This document shows, piece by piece, positions 32,764 to 49,379 of a stretch of 64,000 nucleotides of DNA (its first letter is position 1; each line of letters opens with the position of its first letter). The stretch comes from Choanephora cucurbitarum (lineage: Eukaryota > Mucoromycota > Mucoromycetes > Mucorales > Choanephoraceae). A model generated the notes under the pieces. The model made no database searches, had not been told where the DNA came from, and worked only from the letters and a program-made list of their open reading frames with translations. The stretch is taken from positions 372,001 through 436,000 of the forward strand of contig JAIWNI010000002.1 in assembly GCA_025331435.1 (NCBI GenBank), in the 5' to 3' direction. Position numbers and translations under genes: made by a program.

Positions 32764-34296
32764 TTAGTTTTGATCCTCATCGTCAGGAGGATAGCCGTCA
32801 TCAACTAGATCCAGTAAAAACAAATTTCAGTCATAGGCAGATGCTTAAGTATAAAAACGACTTACTCTTTCTTCTGAACAATGTGATTTCTTGCTGCTTG
32901 AAATAACGTCTGTTTTCTTCATCAATTAGAACAAGATTAAGGTAATATCTGGTTGAAAACTTCTTGTTGATATCTAGCATAAAAAGTTTTGAATGAATTA
33001 GATTACTGAAGTAAATATGATAGTCTGTTTACAAACCTCTGAACGTAGGAGTCAATTCAAAACCACCCAAGAACAAACGAATAGGGATTGTTTCACCTGA
33101 TACAAAACACATGTCAGCACATCTGGTAACTCTAGCTATTCTTTTCCAACTCTCTGTCTCTGTTTACCTCTTACAGGTGCACCATCCATTATTTCAAATT
33201 TAGTTATTGTTTCGCTTTCGTTATATACATTAGGCACTAAGTTTGATTGTTAAGTACAGACCGATCACTTCAACTTGCAATTTACTTACATGCACCAGTT
33301 GTTTCACGTCTAATAATAGAGAGTTCCATGGTCTTGATCTTGATACGAACTAGTAAAAAGTAAATTTTACCTACAATGACATCTTTCAGATGATACCTAG
33401 ATATTAGGTATATTTGCATGAGTAGACCAAATAAAGAAAAGCCTCAGTTCTGCCACTTCAAGCAAGACTTACTTTGATTTGTTGTATTCAAATTCGATGT
33501 GAAGACAATCCTCAATACCAACTTCCATCTTGATAGAGTTGTTGATTTCGATTGGCATTTTATAGGAGTTGACCCATATGTCTCTTTCACGGATCACATC
33601 TGCTAAACGACGAGCAATAGTAACACGTACAAAGTATCTATTTTTTCGATTCGATGCGACTATAAGTTTATTCCCTCTTTGTTCGCTGTTCCTTTCCAAC
33701 TACTTTACCTAAGTTTAACATTGATACCAGAAAAGCATTCATATTGTTTCTCGACATTTTTGAACTCGAATTCAAAAGCTGCATTTTGGCGCAGTTCACC
33801 AGGTGCGGCCAACTCTTGAGACAATGTCAAGAATTCATGTGATTTGCCTTTGTCATAATATAGTTCTAAAAGACAATAGCACAATCAATGTTATCATCAT
33901 GTTGCTGCTTGTCCTTCTCCTGTCGGCTTTTATCTTCACTGTCTTTACCTATACTGCCAACAAATTCGACCTTAATACCGTTATGCTCCAGCTTTTTGCC
34001 ATCTCTTAAACCAATATTGACCTAGAAAAGACAAAATGAGTTTTGAGGTTTCCATCTCGAGTCGCTTTGCTTCTTCACCTTTCCGGAAACACTCTCTCCA
34101 TCAAGATAAACCGGGAAGTTTTGTTTTCTGTCTTTCTCAACCTTGACTTCGACATGTTTTCGTTGTTCCTCATTGCTAAAACTGACTTCAATATCTACTG
34201 GTGTAGACAAACCAAAAAGACTCTAATGAAAGGAATGAGCTTACTGTACAAGAAATACGCGTATAAAGCATATTATGTATTTACAGCCATTGACAT
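32764..34296 (-). CDS. VPS26: Retromer subunit Vps26
   Basis: This is an arrestin-fold subunit of the retromer complex, which with Vps35 and Vps29 recycles cargo from endosomes to the Golgi. Ten exons join perfectly in phase (34296-34285, 34222-34079, 34021-33949, 33865-33709, 33637-33473, 33396-33290, 33236-33168, 33096-33037, 32973-32866, 32804-32764), giving 311 residues, the usual family length. Hallmark segments are FGLSTPVDIEVSFSNEEQRK, YYDKGKSHEFLTLSQELAAP, YFVRVTIARRLADVIRERDI, KIYFLLVRIKIKTMELSIIR, FEIMDGAPVRGETIPIRLFL and KKFSTRYYLNLVLIDEENRR followed by YFKQQEITLFR. The C-terminal tail is acidic (DDGYPPDDEDQN). The first coding exon is only 12 nt (MSMA), with an intron directly after it. 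Confidence 0.97.
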
Positions 34297-36316
34297 TTTC
34301 TACCAAAAAAAGAACTATTATATTTAGACTTGTAGTGAAGATGAGAGAATGTGAGAGAGAAAAAGAAAACCACTAGTTTACAGAGAAAACAAATAAGGTG
34401 TATCTGCAACGAACACGATAAGTAATTAAATGCCCGCCAGTTTTGCTTGAGAAAATTATGTCACTTGTAGCTATTGGAAACACCTAATAATTTCTCTTGT
34501 TGATATATAAAAAGCACAGAGCAATGGTTATAATAAGACATCGCCAATAGTAGTGGTTCACAGATATTGAGAAATAGTAGTAAAAATGAAAAAATAACGT
34601 ATATTGCTCTTCTTGGCGGACATGAGCTGAGTCAGCTATTGTTCAACCTGATCTTTTTTCAAGAAACATTTATTGTTACTCAACATCTTGGAATTATACA
34701 TTTACCAAAGAAAGCAAAACAAAGAGTATCAATAGAAAGACAGAGGCTATTTGTTTGAAAAGATCAAGCTTTTTTGTAGCATCAAGTTGATGTCACACCT
34801 AAGCTTGAGAAGATTTTGCAAAGGCATGTTATTATGAGCATTGACCCTTTTTTGTAGCAGCATCTTGATTCAATAAGACCTTTTCCTTTGAGGTTCCACC
34901 CTTAGAGAACAAGTTGAATAGGCTTCAGAAAACAGACAAAGGTATCCTTATTTATTTATTTTTAACAATTCATTCGGGATATTAATCACGACAGGAAAAA
35001 ATTGAAATATTGAATGACCCAGTTTCCTAGCATATTTCAACTGAAATAAGTAGCATTATCTACAACAAAACTAAAAGTGCTTCTGTTAAGTAAGCCAACT
35101 GCAGAAGAACAAGTTTGATTGCGCAAGTCTGTCGATTAGTATGAAATACACAAAGGGTTTTTATTGGAGGCAAACTGAGAGAATTAGAACAGTTCGAGGT
35201 TAATACTGACTAAAAATTTCTGTACCTGTGTATATTGTTGGTCAATCTTGAGATATTGGTACTGTTTCTACGTGTAGATGATCAACTAAAAGCTTTAACA
35301 CCTGTTCTTTTTTCTTCTACGTAAACCTAAAAGGCTAGCATGTTCTTTTATCATGACTGACATGAGCTTGAAATGTTTTGAATTCGCAGGTATTGAATAC
35401 TGATGTGCTCAATCCTTATGCAAGTCCTGTATTCCAGAGATGGAGACTTCAATTTGTTTTCTTGGAAAGCAAATGGAACTGCTTTAATTACATCACTAAT
35501 CTCTGAAGACTTTAGTTTTTCAAATTTTGAAGGCAAAGTTTTATCCAAGGCAATACTATTAATTTTCACAAAGCACTCAAGTTAGTTCATGGTCTAAATG
35601 GTTGTAGTTCTCCTTTTTGCTCTAATCCTTTCTGCACAGTCTTATGTATAGGATGTTTCTTATTTGTACATATCGACTATATCACATGTCAATTGATCTC
35701 AGCAAGCCCGAAGGCTTAAAATGTTTGGGGCATCTAATCAACTCTAGTTTTATTGTCATTGCTGATAGAGAAGAATACACTTTTTGTGATGAAACAGTAT
35801 AAGTCATCAGTTTCATTCTTGTTGTAGTTGAAACCTAGGCCGAGGAGCACAAAGATTCATGAAAAAAAAAGCGCTCTAAATGTCGTTCAGCTCAACTATG
35901 AAGACTGTATCCATAGCGCTCATATTTGCCCTGTTAATCATATAGCTACCCTTCTATGCAACGAAACTATCACTCTTTCTAGTGACAATTTGTAAATATA
36001 CCAAGTAGCTAATCGACAATCTACATAAATATCGTCATACGTATTCTATGGCATAGACAGAATGGATAAAAAGGCTTGAGTAAAATTCAGGCACCAAAAT
36101 GAAAATCAGGGCCAACATATCACTCACCCAATCAAAAAGTGTGGGGTCGAGTTATTGTAGTTAAATCGGAGCGGTAAACCAGAGCATTGAAGCATGAAAA
36201 AACCCTACCCCCGGTCAGTTTTTGCACCACTAATTTCGATGACAGATAATAAAAAGAAAAAGAAAAAAGAGGAACCTTTTTTTTTCTTTTTTTTTTTAGA
36301 GTAACTTTAAACAAAC
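34297..36316. other. Long intergenic region between VPS26 and FUM1
   Basis: About 2 kb of divergent promoter DNA for VPS26 (-) and fumarase (+). AT-rich; short open frames (34567-34758; a pair of opposing frames at 35351-35585) are not supported by splice sites or motifs. Poly-A/T tracts precede the fumarase start near 36250-36300. Confidence 0.5.
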
Positions 36317-38289
<1,973 letters not shown>

Positions 38290-38476
38290 ATTTTGTCGCT
38301 TGTTTAAATTTTTCCCTTCTATCTCTTAACACATCTTTCTCTCTTCTTCTAATATACACATATACAACAGCTTGCAATCTATAATAGAAAAACAAAACTT
38401 ATGGTTCGCGAATAAGACTATCATTTCGTATTTATAACATAGAAGAAAATGTGCAATGTTTGTATACAAGGGTCAT

Positions 38477-40519
<2,043 letters not shown>

Positions 40520-40749
40520 TTACAGTGGTAAAGAAAAAGCTGCGTGTATTCTTTGTACACGCTAACTTGGGAAATCATACACAAAAAAACTTTATTTTCT
40601 ATATCCGGAGGACCACAGCCTGAGAGGCTTCTTGTATGCAAAACAACTTAATTTATCGAAAATGCACCGTCTTATTAAATGTTTTTTTTCTCTTAGCTTA
40701 TTTTACGATACATACAATGCATGAATTGTTTCCAAAGTTTATTGTCTTC

Positions 40750-41359
40750 CTATAAAAGCTTTTCCATCCCATTTTGATATATTTCTGGCAAACTTTGAAT
40801 AGGCCTTCTGCTCTCTGGATCGACAAAGACATGAGTGAAGCCACCAACAACGCAAGCCGTCGCGCTCTCAGCCTCAAATATGCCAACACGGTATGTAACG
40901 CTAGACCTCCCAATTTTGGTGATTCGGAGGCCAGCATGTATGACACTAGGATAATTTGCTGAAGCATAGAAGTTTGCTTGGCTGGCAACTACAAGACCAA
41001 TGGGCTTTTTCTTATCCTGTCTATTTGGCTCTAACCCACAATGTTTAATAAGGTAATCGTTTATGACTGTGTCGAAATAATGATAATAGATTGAATTGTT
41101 GAGATGACCATAAACATCAGCATCAGACCATCTTTTTTTTTGAACATGAAAAAGTTGTCAGTGAGTTGAGCCAATGGTAGAGTTTTTTTTGCGTTGGTTA
41201 CCTTGTTTGAATCGAAAGGAAATATTTGTAATCGTCTTTACTTCGAAATGTCTCTTTTTTTGCAGTAGAAGCAGTTGCTATGTTAGTTGAAAGCGAATGC
41301 TTTGTACTGGAAGACAAATGGCTTGCGATGAGTGAAAGACGCTTGCTACCAGTATTCAT
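40750..41359 (-). CDS. Hotdog-fold acyl-CoA thioesterase (4HBT family), probable mitochondrial
   Basis: There are two exons, 41359-41202 and 41131-40750 (phase 2, GTAACC to AAAAG), giving 179 residues. The N terminus is rich in Ser, Thr, Lys and Arg without acids (MNTGSKRLSLIASHLSSSTK), like a mitochondrial presequence. The core is a 4-hydroxybenzoyl-CoA-thioesterase-type hotdog domain: RWSDADVYGHLNNSIYYHYF (with the catalytic Asp and the HLNN motif), VVASQANFYASANYPSVI, GLRITKIGRSSVTYRVGIFE, GGFTHVFVDPESRRPIQSLP. Members hydrolyse acyl-CoA thioesters; substrate chain length cannot be read from sequence. The gene lies head-to-tail downstream of no operon-like partner; PAB1's start is 240 bp away on the same strand. 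The correct frame lacks an internal ATG near its exon-2 start, so simple frame scans miss it. Confidence 0.88.
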
Positions 41360-42600
41360 GTGAGTCAAAAACAAGAGGAAGAGAGAGACTTGCGTACGAC
41401 AGCACTCCAGAATTAGTGATTATCTAAGGCAATTTCTCTCCCTCCTTCCTATTTTGTGTCACCTGGAAATGAAATTACAGTGCTTATTTATGCAGTTTGT
41501 TTTTTTTTTTTTGCTGCATACAGTGATTTCTCTCAGAATAGAAATGATGCGAGATGCTAAAAGTTAGTTACCTCTGTATCTCAAAATGCGTAATAAGCAA
41601 GAATAGGTATACATACAATCAGTATAAGAGTGAAGGCTACAAAATGCACATTGTTGTTCTTCTGCTTGTAAAACCCATCAATGCTGCTCTTTGCCTATTA
41701 TGTATACACCAGGAACAGATGTTGACGTCTTCCAGTGACGAACTTCTCGATCTATTTGAAGCAGTGTCGAAATTTAAAGACCTAGTTAAACAATGTGTAA
41801 ATCAACTTGCGATAGATTCAGGCAAAATGTAGCTTTAGCCTTTAGAACGCTTCAAAGCTGCCATACTTGTACAGGTTAGCGATTGCTATTATTATCGTCA
41901 ATAGGTCAGACATGCCTTGTGATGATCAAAGGTTGTCCTGCCTTTGGGGTTCTCGCGACATGGCGAAGAAACTTCAAACAATAGAATCTCTGTTGACAAG
42001 TCTTCCACCAAGATTTTTCCATTTGTATTATACTTCAGATGTTTATCGGTAATCCCTTGACCTTGTAATTACACGATCATAGTATCAAACTCGATTTCAT
42101 CCTAAAAGAAAGCGACAAGTTGAGACCGTAATGTAGAAAGGAGCTATTACAGTTTTGCCAAAAGATTGACGACGTAAAAATGTAGACATCCTTCTGATGA
42201 AGAAAGTCTCTTTCCTGCACCCTCAATCACTTTACAGCTCTATCGCTTTGATTTTTCGCGGCTTGAGTAAACAGATAGTAAAATAGAAAGATACAAGAGA
42301 GACAAAAAAATAGTACAATGATAATGCCTCAAACTATCTGTTACTTCAAAGAGAGATTAGAGAACTGATGTCCTCTAACAATGACTATTTATGTATTTCA
42401 ATAAAGAGACTTGATGTAATCGTATAGTATCTAATCCATGCTAGCTTAGTGTGTTTCCTTACTCAAGTTTTAATTGATATCATCATTCTCTTTCTCAAGG
42501 ACTTATGTTACTGAATGATGTGATGCTATCTCTTTAATCTAGTTCTACTTTATTTCCAATTTTTTAAGCGCAAACTACTGTAATACAAAAAGGTGACAGA
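41360..42600. other. Intergenic with a possible exon-like fragment
   Basis: About 1.2 kb. A stretch at about 41716-41832 reads EQMLTSSSDELLDLFEAVSK, then FKDLVKQCVNQLAIDSGK. If one A is added at the A4 tract 41824-41827 it continues NVALAFRTLQSCHTCT. A second open piece is at 41930-42052. The parts could be a decayed gene. The rest is AT-rich, without features. Confidence 0.3.
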
Positions 42601-45149
42601 TTAAGTCGATCTCGAAAATGCATGTACAACGCGATCATATATAGAAGTTTTTCTCTTGCTATTACTATGAGAAGGCTCGTATTTAGAGAGTCGTAGTCTG
42701 GTTGCTTTCAAAGAGGTTTCTAGTTGATGTAGCCGCTGATTGTAATTGGTAGAAGGTAATGGGCTTGTAATACTATGTCGTCTATACGCAGTTATTTCTA
42801 TATGATCTTTGGAGGATGCAGCCATATTTTCTATCTGTTTCAATTTAAATTTTAACTCCATATTCTCTTTGATGATATTGGCATTCTCAAATTTTGTTTC
42901 TTCTACTTGCATCTTCATTGCCACTAGTTCTGCTGATAAAGCAATTTGCCCTTCGCATGTCATATCTAATTTTGATTGAACACAATCCAAGTCTTGTAAT
43001 AGATGCTTGCATTGCTGTTCTAGAATCGATGTATCTTTTTCGTCGCAAATCATATGTGAAATCAAGCTCTGTTTGTCTTCAGTTTCGACACAAGTGCAGT
43101 CGTCTTTGTCTTGATTTCGGCTTATTTGGAGTGCACTGTCATTACTGGCTACCTCAAGATTGCTAAATGATGTTGTTGAAAGTACACCTGAACTATTGCA
43201 GTGAAATGATATTTGCCTACAGCGTTCCAATTCTCCAATAGTCATTTTGAGCGCATCTCTCTCGCATATAAGATCTTCTTTATCACAACGAGTCTCGTTT
43301 AACTCGCCTAATGCCTGCTGATGCTTAATCTTAAGACTTTCGAGCTCAGAGATAACTTGCTTCAGTTTTTCTTCATAACTGTCTCTTTCTCTGTCATTTT
43401 CGTCGATTGTTGTTTTTTGGGTATAGGACCAATCTTTGGTTGAAGAAGCGGAGGACCAACGCTTCTTGAAAAAGGATGTTTGCTTCACTTTTAGTTCCTG
43501 TGGCTTCGCTTTTGGTGCGTTATTGGCTGAATTAGATGCATTCGCCATGTATCCGTTATGCTTTGTTAGGTCTGGCTGTCTCTTCTTTTTCCAAAAACTG
43601 AACCGACGTGGCGCAATTACTACTTGTTCATCAGTTAACTTGAGACTGTATTCTTTTCCAAGTGCGTTCATCTTCTCTCGAGTGATAATACCGGAAAGTC
43701 CCATAGCATCATGAATTATTTGGCTATGATCACCTGTATATGGCTCGCATATTCTTTGAGATGTAATAAAGTCCAAAATGTGTTCAAATTCAGCAGGTAT
43801 TTCGTTTAGGAGGATATCTTGTGATCGTTTCAACATTGCGATCGATACCCTCATAATGGTCTCGGCAGCGCCTTCTGCAAACACAATGTCGTAAATTCGT
43901 TCTACTAGAGACATAGGAAATGCGTAAGCGAAAAGTGTCAAGAACCACTGCGAAGCATACATGGCAGGATGTACATTCAAACTATCAAAATGATCTGCAA
44001 GGTCTGGCAATATTTCTTTCAATAAGCTGCGGAACTGATAAAGTCGGACCTGTAAGCCCTCCATATTCAAAGTAAACATGGATCTCATTTCATATGTCTC
44101 CATCAATCTAAGTTTTTTGTTCCCCCAATCCATTGATTAGCATGGTAGAAAATATTGATGTATATGCGTACCTGACAAACACACAGAAAGATTGTTCTTC
44201 GGGCATCTAAGTGTAAGAGAAAAAGACAGAAGAGAAGAAGTTAGTTGACGTTATATGTTTGCTTCACTGAGAAACTATCTATAGAGAACAATAATACACT
44301 ACATTCATCAAAAGAGGGCCTACTAAGAATGCTAAGCCTTGACAATACCCAACCTCGGTATCGTACAGACTATAAGCTTCTAAGATACGCTTCATAGCAT
44401 TTTGGCCGTGTCCGTTTTCTTGTTTAAACATGTCAATACGAGGAAACGTTCTGGATAAATCTCTTTGGATGATTCTTTCATGAGGCGATCGTTCGCTGCA
44501 GAGTTGCTTATAGACTGTCTCAAGGTGCAATGAGGCAGATTTTGACATTGCCTGCCATATCAGTCCTCTAACTTTTGAAGGTATGCCTGACTTTAGCTTC
44601 AGAGACAATAAATGAGGTAGCTTTAAGGCAACCTGATCTGAATCTTCAATCACTGCTTCCCAAAATCCCCAGTCAATATCTTCTTCTATTTCATCCATAT
44701 TTCCGTGAACTAGTTTTTGAACAGTTGAAAAATTTGCTTTCAATTTGTTTGAGTGGATATAGATCGATTTAGGGTCTCTCTCTAACAAAACGTTTTGTCG
44801 TTCAACTAGCGCAAGTATAAAAGCTGTGGAATCCTACGAAAACAAAAAGAAATGAAAAGGAGTACAATTGAGTACCTGGCAATCGTTAATCATGCTGTTA
44901 TAGAAACTTTACTTGAGGTGGAAGCTTCGCGTTTTCCTCTTTCAGTCTATCAAATAATGTTTGGCTCTCTTCCTTTGTGGACTCGCACAAACTCTTAGTG
45001 TTTGCTGTGCTGGAAGTTTCCACTGTTGTTAGGCTACTTCGGCTTGATCTAGGATTATCAGGTAATAATGAGAAATGCATTGTCTCATTCTCTTTTGATG
45101 TGACACATGATTCGCTCAACAGGGTGTCATCGTTGTACATGTTAATCAT
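42601..45149 (-). CDS. TBC-domain Rab GTPase-activating protein (Gyp5/EVI5-like)
   Basis: The protein accelerates GTP hydrolysis by Rab GTPases in membrane traffic. Four exons (45149-44913, 44833-44303, 44206-44172, 44107-42601) join in phase to give 769 residues. The N terminus is a Ser-rich, acidic tail. The TBC domain (residues about 140-400) shows IPSKVRGLIWQAMS, the arginine-finger motif IQRDLSRTFP (IxxDxxR) and the glutamine-finger motif YCQGLAFLVGPLL. It continues with MPEEQSFCVFVRLMETYEMR and a C-terminal part including PAMYASQWFLTLFAYAFPMS. After that comes a long coiled coil (DENDRERDSYEEKLKQVISE through LRLSKYEPSH), the layout of Gyp5/EVI5 proteins. Exon 3 is only 35 nt. The start at 45149 is the first ATG in the open exon; a further 5' exon is possible. 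The neighbouring O-fucosyltransferase-like gene ends 229 bp upstream on the same strand. Confidence 0.88.
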
Positions 45150-45378
45150 CTGCAAATCTACGAGTCAAATTGCAAAGAGTAAGTGTCTAAATTGAAGGTA
45201 CTTTATTCGAGCCTATATAAATTAAAAAGGTACTTTATACATGCAACAAATTTAAAAAAGAAAAGTGAGGACAGATATGCAAGGGGGTAATAAATCAAAA
45301 AGAGAAAGAAAAAGAGACAAAGAAAAAGGGATAAATACACAAGGAGATGCTTAATCAATATCAAATTCTGGGAATGTA

Positions 45379-47130
45379 TTAATGCCATGACAGTAAACGC
45401 GTCAGTTTTGTAGTTGGTACCTCAAAGAAAGAATAAGCTAAACAAAGAAAACAGAAATGATGAGCATTTGTTTGTCAACAAACTTTCCCTCGTATTTTTT
45501 TCTTTTACCTTCTTTTGCAACAAGAATCTCTATAATTGGTGAAAGAATGTCTTCGTAGTCTACATCTTGTAGTAAATTGATTTGATTAGCCCATTTTGGG
45601 TTTACAACACCCCATTCATACACATCCTGTTTTGTAAATGTACAAGGAAAAGCCTTCGTGAAAGGACCAAATAGTTCAGGGTGAGCAAAAATATCAGAAT
45701 AGATATCGTTGGTCAGGAAATAAATAGGATATCTCTGGTCAACTGTTGCATGGTAGTCTATGCATGCAGATAGCAAATCTCGTCGCTGTTCTTTGACAGA
45801 TGAAACAGACAAAAAGTCCTTAAGCAAGGAAGGTCGGAAAGGTAAAGCAGCAGAAACGGCTTGATTTATAGGCATGTCGCCTTGAAGCTCTCTAACTACG
45901 GCTGACATGAGTTCAGATTGATCTTGGTGTCCTAGCTGTTTTAGCAATTCGCTGCCTCTAAGTGGAACGCCGTTTGAATCGAAATACGCAGTTTTATCAG
46001 TATATGGCTTGCCCTCAATTTCTGCATTCTCGCGGTTCATTGAAGCTCTATTTTGTAGTTCAACTTTGACGATTGTTTCCAAATTCATATGAATTACGTT
46101 GAATTTGCCTGCTCCTCCAAGTGCCTGAACAATACTATGTGCGATAGTATTGAGGGTGTTGTATTGGTTAGGTGATGTAAAGAGTGTACTTCTCAATGCC
46201 TTTTGTAAAGCAACCTGTTGCTTAGTAAGCGTCGTCTGATAACGGAGGCCAAAAACGAGCGAGCCAAACTGAATGTATTTCTGCTTCAACTTCAATAGCT
46301 GATCAGATGTAACCAGATTCTTCAAAGGTGATTTGAGCTTTACACTCTGCTCTGTCTCTTCAGCAAGGTTAGTAACAGAAATCTGTTCTTTCAGCTCCCA
46401 GTCTGATCCGTTGCTAGGGAAACTGTTGGCATCAACCACAACAACATCATCTTGTGTCAAGCCAATGTGGCTCAACTTTGCTTCGTTTACGCCCCAACCA
46501 CGATCCCAAGAGCGCTCAATGATGCGAATGTCGAACTGATCAGTTACTGCCTTGAGGTCAAAAAGACTAGACCAAGGTAACTCAACCCATTGATTTAAAT
46601 CGCGACAAGGCTGATACTGGGTATACCAATTTTCATGCTTTTTTGCACAAGCTAATTTCAACACATCCTTATCTTGTGCTTCATAATACTTTTGCAAAAC
46701 AGGAAAAGGAGCCCATGGTATTTCCTTTCTACCGAGACGAATATGTGGCAAAACAAGTGTGCGCTTAGTTTCTAAAGCAATACGAAGTGCGTTTCTGACT
46801 GCTTCATGTTGTGTTGCAAAGTCACTTAGATGGAGACACAGATATTAATAAACCGAAAAAAAATAATTAAAGCTCCAATCAGGATACATACCCGTGTGGA
46901 AAAAAGGACATGAATTTTTCATCTGCACGAGTGTCGATCTTTTGAATTTTAGGTCGAAAAATGCCTTCGTATTGCTTCTTTTGCTCTTTTGATGCTTCCT
47001 TTGGTATAAATGTGGCAGAAGGCTCTGGCGAATAAGGTTGGTTTGTCTTGTATACATAACTGGTGAACGAATATGTTAAGACAACAAAGACGAAGATAAC
47101 TACAGCTGTACGCACTGTCCCTTTCTTCAT
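45379..47130 (-). CDS. O-fucosyltransferase-like glycosyltransferase, type II membrane protein
   Basis: Three exons (47130-46892, 46824-45509, 45437-45379) give 537 residues. The N terminus is a signal anchor (MKKGTVRTAVVIFVFVVLTY and on), placing the enzyme in the Golgi or ER lumen. The catalytic region begins FFPHGDFATQHEAVRNALRI followed by LETKRTLVLPHIRLGRKEIP, the pattern of fungal proteins annotated as GDP-fucose protein O-fucosyltransferases (GT65/68-like). Later segments include YHATVDQRYPIYFLTNDIYS and PLRGSELLKQLGH. The C terminus is short (TTKLTRLLSWH). The family is assigned from the N-terminal PHG..NQ-like and LVLP.IRLG patterns; the donor-binding arginine was not located with confidence. 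A second glycosyltransferase family remains possible. A TATATATA run lies about 115 bp upstream of the start. Confidence 0.65.
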
Positions 47131-47242
47131 GACAGTGGCTTTAAAAGAAACACAAAAGAAATATATAAGAGAAAGAAAGTAAGAAAAAAAGGAGGAAGGG
47201 AGAAATTAGAAAAAGAAACGCAAGAAAAAAAAAGGGCTTGAC

Positions 47243-47252
47243 ATATATATAG
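47243..47252 (-). promoter_or_regulatory. TATA-like box of the O-fucosyltransferase-like gene
   Basis: An alternating TA run (minus strand CTATATATAT) lies about 115 bp before the start codon at 47130, next to a poly-A-rich stretch. It is a motif match only. Confidence 0.35.
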
Positions 47253-48640
47253 TCGCTCCAACATTAAAGGGCGGCTTTTCGAAAAAGGGAGAGCGGCCAA
47301 TAAAAAAAATAATTATGTCAAGAAAACTTTTTTATACAATTGCCTCGAAAGATCAGGTACTTTAACTACTTTTCAAGCTATTCGAATGCTTGTAGTACTT
47401 GATTCATGCACAGCCTCATGCCATGCTTACCTTGCGCTTATTTGTTTCATTACAGGATATATATAACAATCGCTTATTATGTGAAGAGCATCATGTTTAT
47501 CACTCTATCATTTGATGAGTTTTCAAAATAGCTATGATAGTTTATAGGCGAAATGGTCCTGAAATGCTTAACAATGTCTGATACAAGGACGCCACAAAAA
47601 AGGGGGAATCTTATCTAACATACTAGATCAAACTTTTTTTTTGTTTATGCAGTTGCGATTTATTTTATGGCTGCATCTATCTGTTAGAACTAGCTTAAGA
47701 CCCATCGCCAAAGGACACCCTGATGATTAAAATGAAAAAGAGAAGCGTGTAAACGGATAAACAGGATTCTATGCTTCAACTGTACTGGTTTCAGCACAGT
47801 GAGGGAATATGCTTGCAAATAAAATGCACTACTAAAGAGAAGCATTGTTGATCTGGGAAATGTGCTTTTGCTGTTCATCATTGTTCACTAAAAGCTTGGA
47901 TATTTGTCTGATGGATTGTTTTTTGGGGTAGCTTCTTGAAGTAACACTACTCTATTGAAATTGAATACACTTTACAAATTGTTGTGAGTGTAAGCAATAA
48001 TGATAAACAATCAACAGTATGCTATTAGATCAAAATGGCAAGACAAATAATTTTTGACATTGTGTTTATTGTAACATTTGCAAACAATGATCGCCAAAGC
48101 AACTCATGCAGATTCTGTTGCTCATAAAACAAAAGCAATAATTTTTAGTCCGCTTATGACAGTAAACACATCTTAAAATCCTGAAACTACTAGAGGGCAA
48201 CTATAATAAAAGAAAGAACTTTTCTAAGGATGACTTTACTGCCTTGCGGCTGAGGGTAACATTTAATGGTTTAAAGTGGCTCAGATTCACTGTTGATGGT
48301 GTGCTCTGGACAGTTTGCTTTCAAAAATCGAACCTCAGAACAAAAAAAACCTCTAGTTATTCTTTGTTAACCTGTTGGCTATAGCTCCATAGCCGCATGC
48401 ATCTGCAACTTGAGCAATGTCTCTTAAGGCTCCTCAAGTACCCGATCCTCTAAAGCAGATAGCCTTAACACAGGCTTTCGAATTCATTGCACGGTGGCCT
48501 ACAAAAAGCGAACAACTTTAGTTCTCCGATAAAATCTCATGGTAAGGCACGAACAAAGTAACTCAATAATGAGCAGAAACGTTAAGTTTGTCTATTGCTC
48601 TCGCTTAACTTTTCCCCAACTGACATAGCTATACGATCTC
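47253..48640. other. Intergenic region
   Basis: AT-rich DNA between the O-fucosyltransferase-like gene and the Tc1/mariner relic. A short minus-strand open frame at 47690-47881 has no support. The right part (about 48380-48640) may be decayed transposon sequence. Confidence 0.45.
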
Positions 48641-48779
48641 GTATAAATAAAGATAGTACATTCACTGTCATCAGAAGTATTGGAGAAAGAGGTTTTGCTC
48701 ATCGGGTTCAGACTTCATAAAAGCTCACCAAACTTATCCCTAGAAAATTCAGACGTATTCATAATTGAAAACGAAGAGA

Positions 48780-49352
48780 AAGGCGCGCAAACCACACTGA
48801 AATATCGATCGTCATTACCAGAGGTTGTATGAGAACACCATTAGTAAATCCATCGATAAACTGATGTATACTCGATGTGTCTCAGCTAAGAAGCCATTTC
48901 TTTCACCCCACAGGTATATGAGGCTTTTGCCGCCTGCAAAGTCAAAAAACTTCTCTGCTGAGGACTGGACAAAAGTTCCTTCAGAAATAAAAACTTCAGG
49001 TCCCATTCTTGTTTGACGTAGACCATTTGAAAAGTATTTGAGTGTATGGCTATACCCATTCTTTAGGGATGGTAGGGGAGCCATCTGTTAGATAGAAAGT
49101 CAGATTTAGTACTTTTGACTGAAGATGAGAGGAGATTTTCAGAGTGCATTGCCAAAGTCTATGAAGGATTTATTAAAGCAATGTTTGAGGCAAACAACGG
49201 CCAAAAATTGGAAGAAGGAGTTTGGAGTCAAGGCGTGGGATTTATCTGCTCAGTCGCCTAATTCAAGCCTTATCGAAGATTTATGGAGGCCGATAAACAA
49301 ACAATTAAAAGATAAGCGCAGGAGATTGGATGGCCACATTTCTTTGGACTAA
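48780..49352 (+). pseudogene. Tc1/mariner transposase relic
   Basis: Broken plus-strand frames carry Tc1-type motifs in the right order: RCVSAKKPFLSPHRYMRL and KNFSAEDWTKV upstream of the first catalytic Asp region. Later comes the DD34E end with AWDLSAQSPNSSLIEDLWRP followed by INKQLKDKRRR (compare the family pattern WPAQSPDLNPIENLW). Several frame changes and stops lie between them (for example after SGPILV at about 49013), so the gene is dead. Inverted terminal repeats were not located. Confidence 0.75.
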
Positions 49353-49379
49353 CATGGTGAACTTGTTAAATTCTAGTGA

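Noticed and set aside
35351..35585. Opposing short open frames
   Set aside because: Neither strand has splice signals, a good start or recognisable motifs. Both frames are likely chance.
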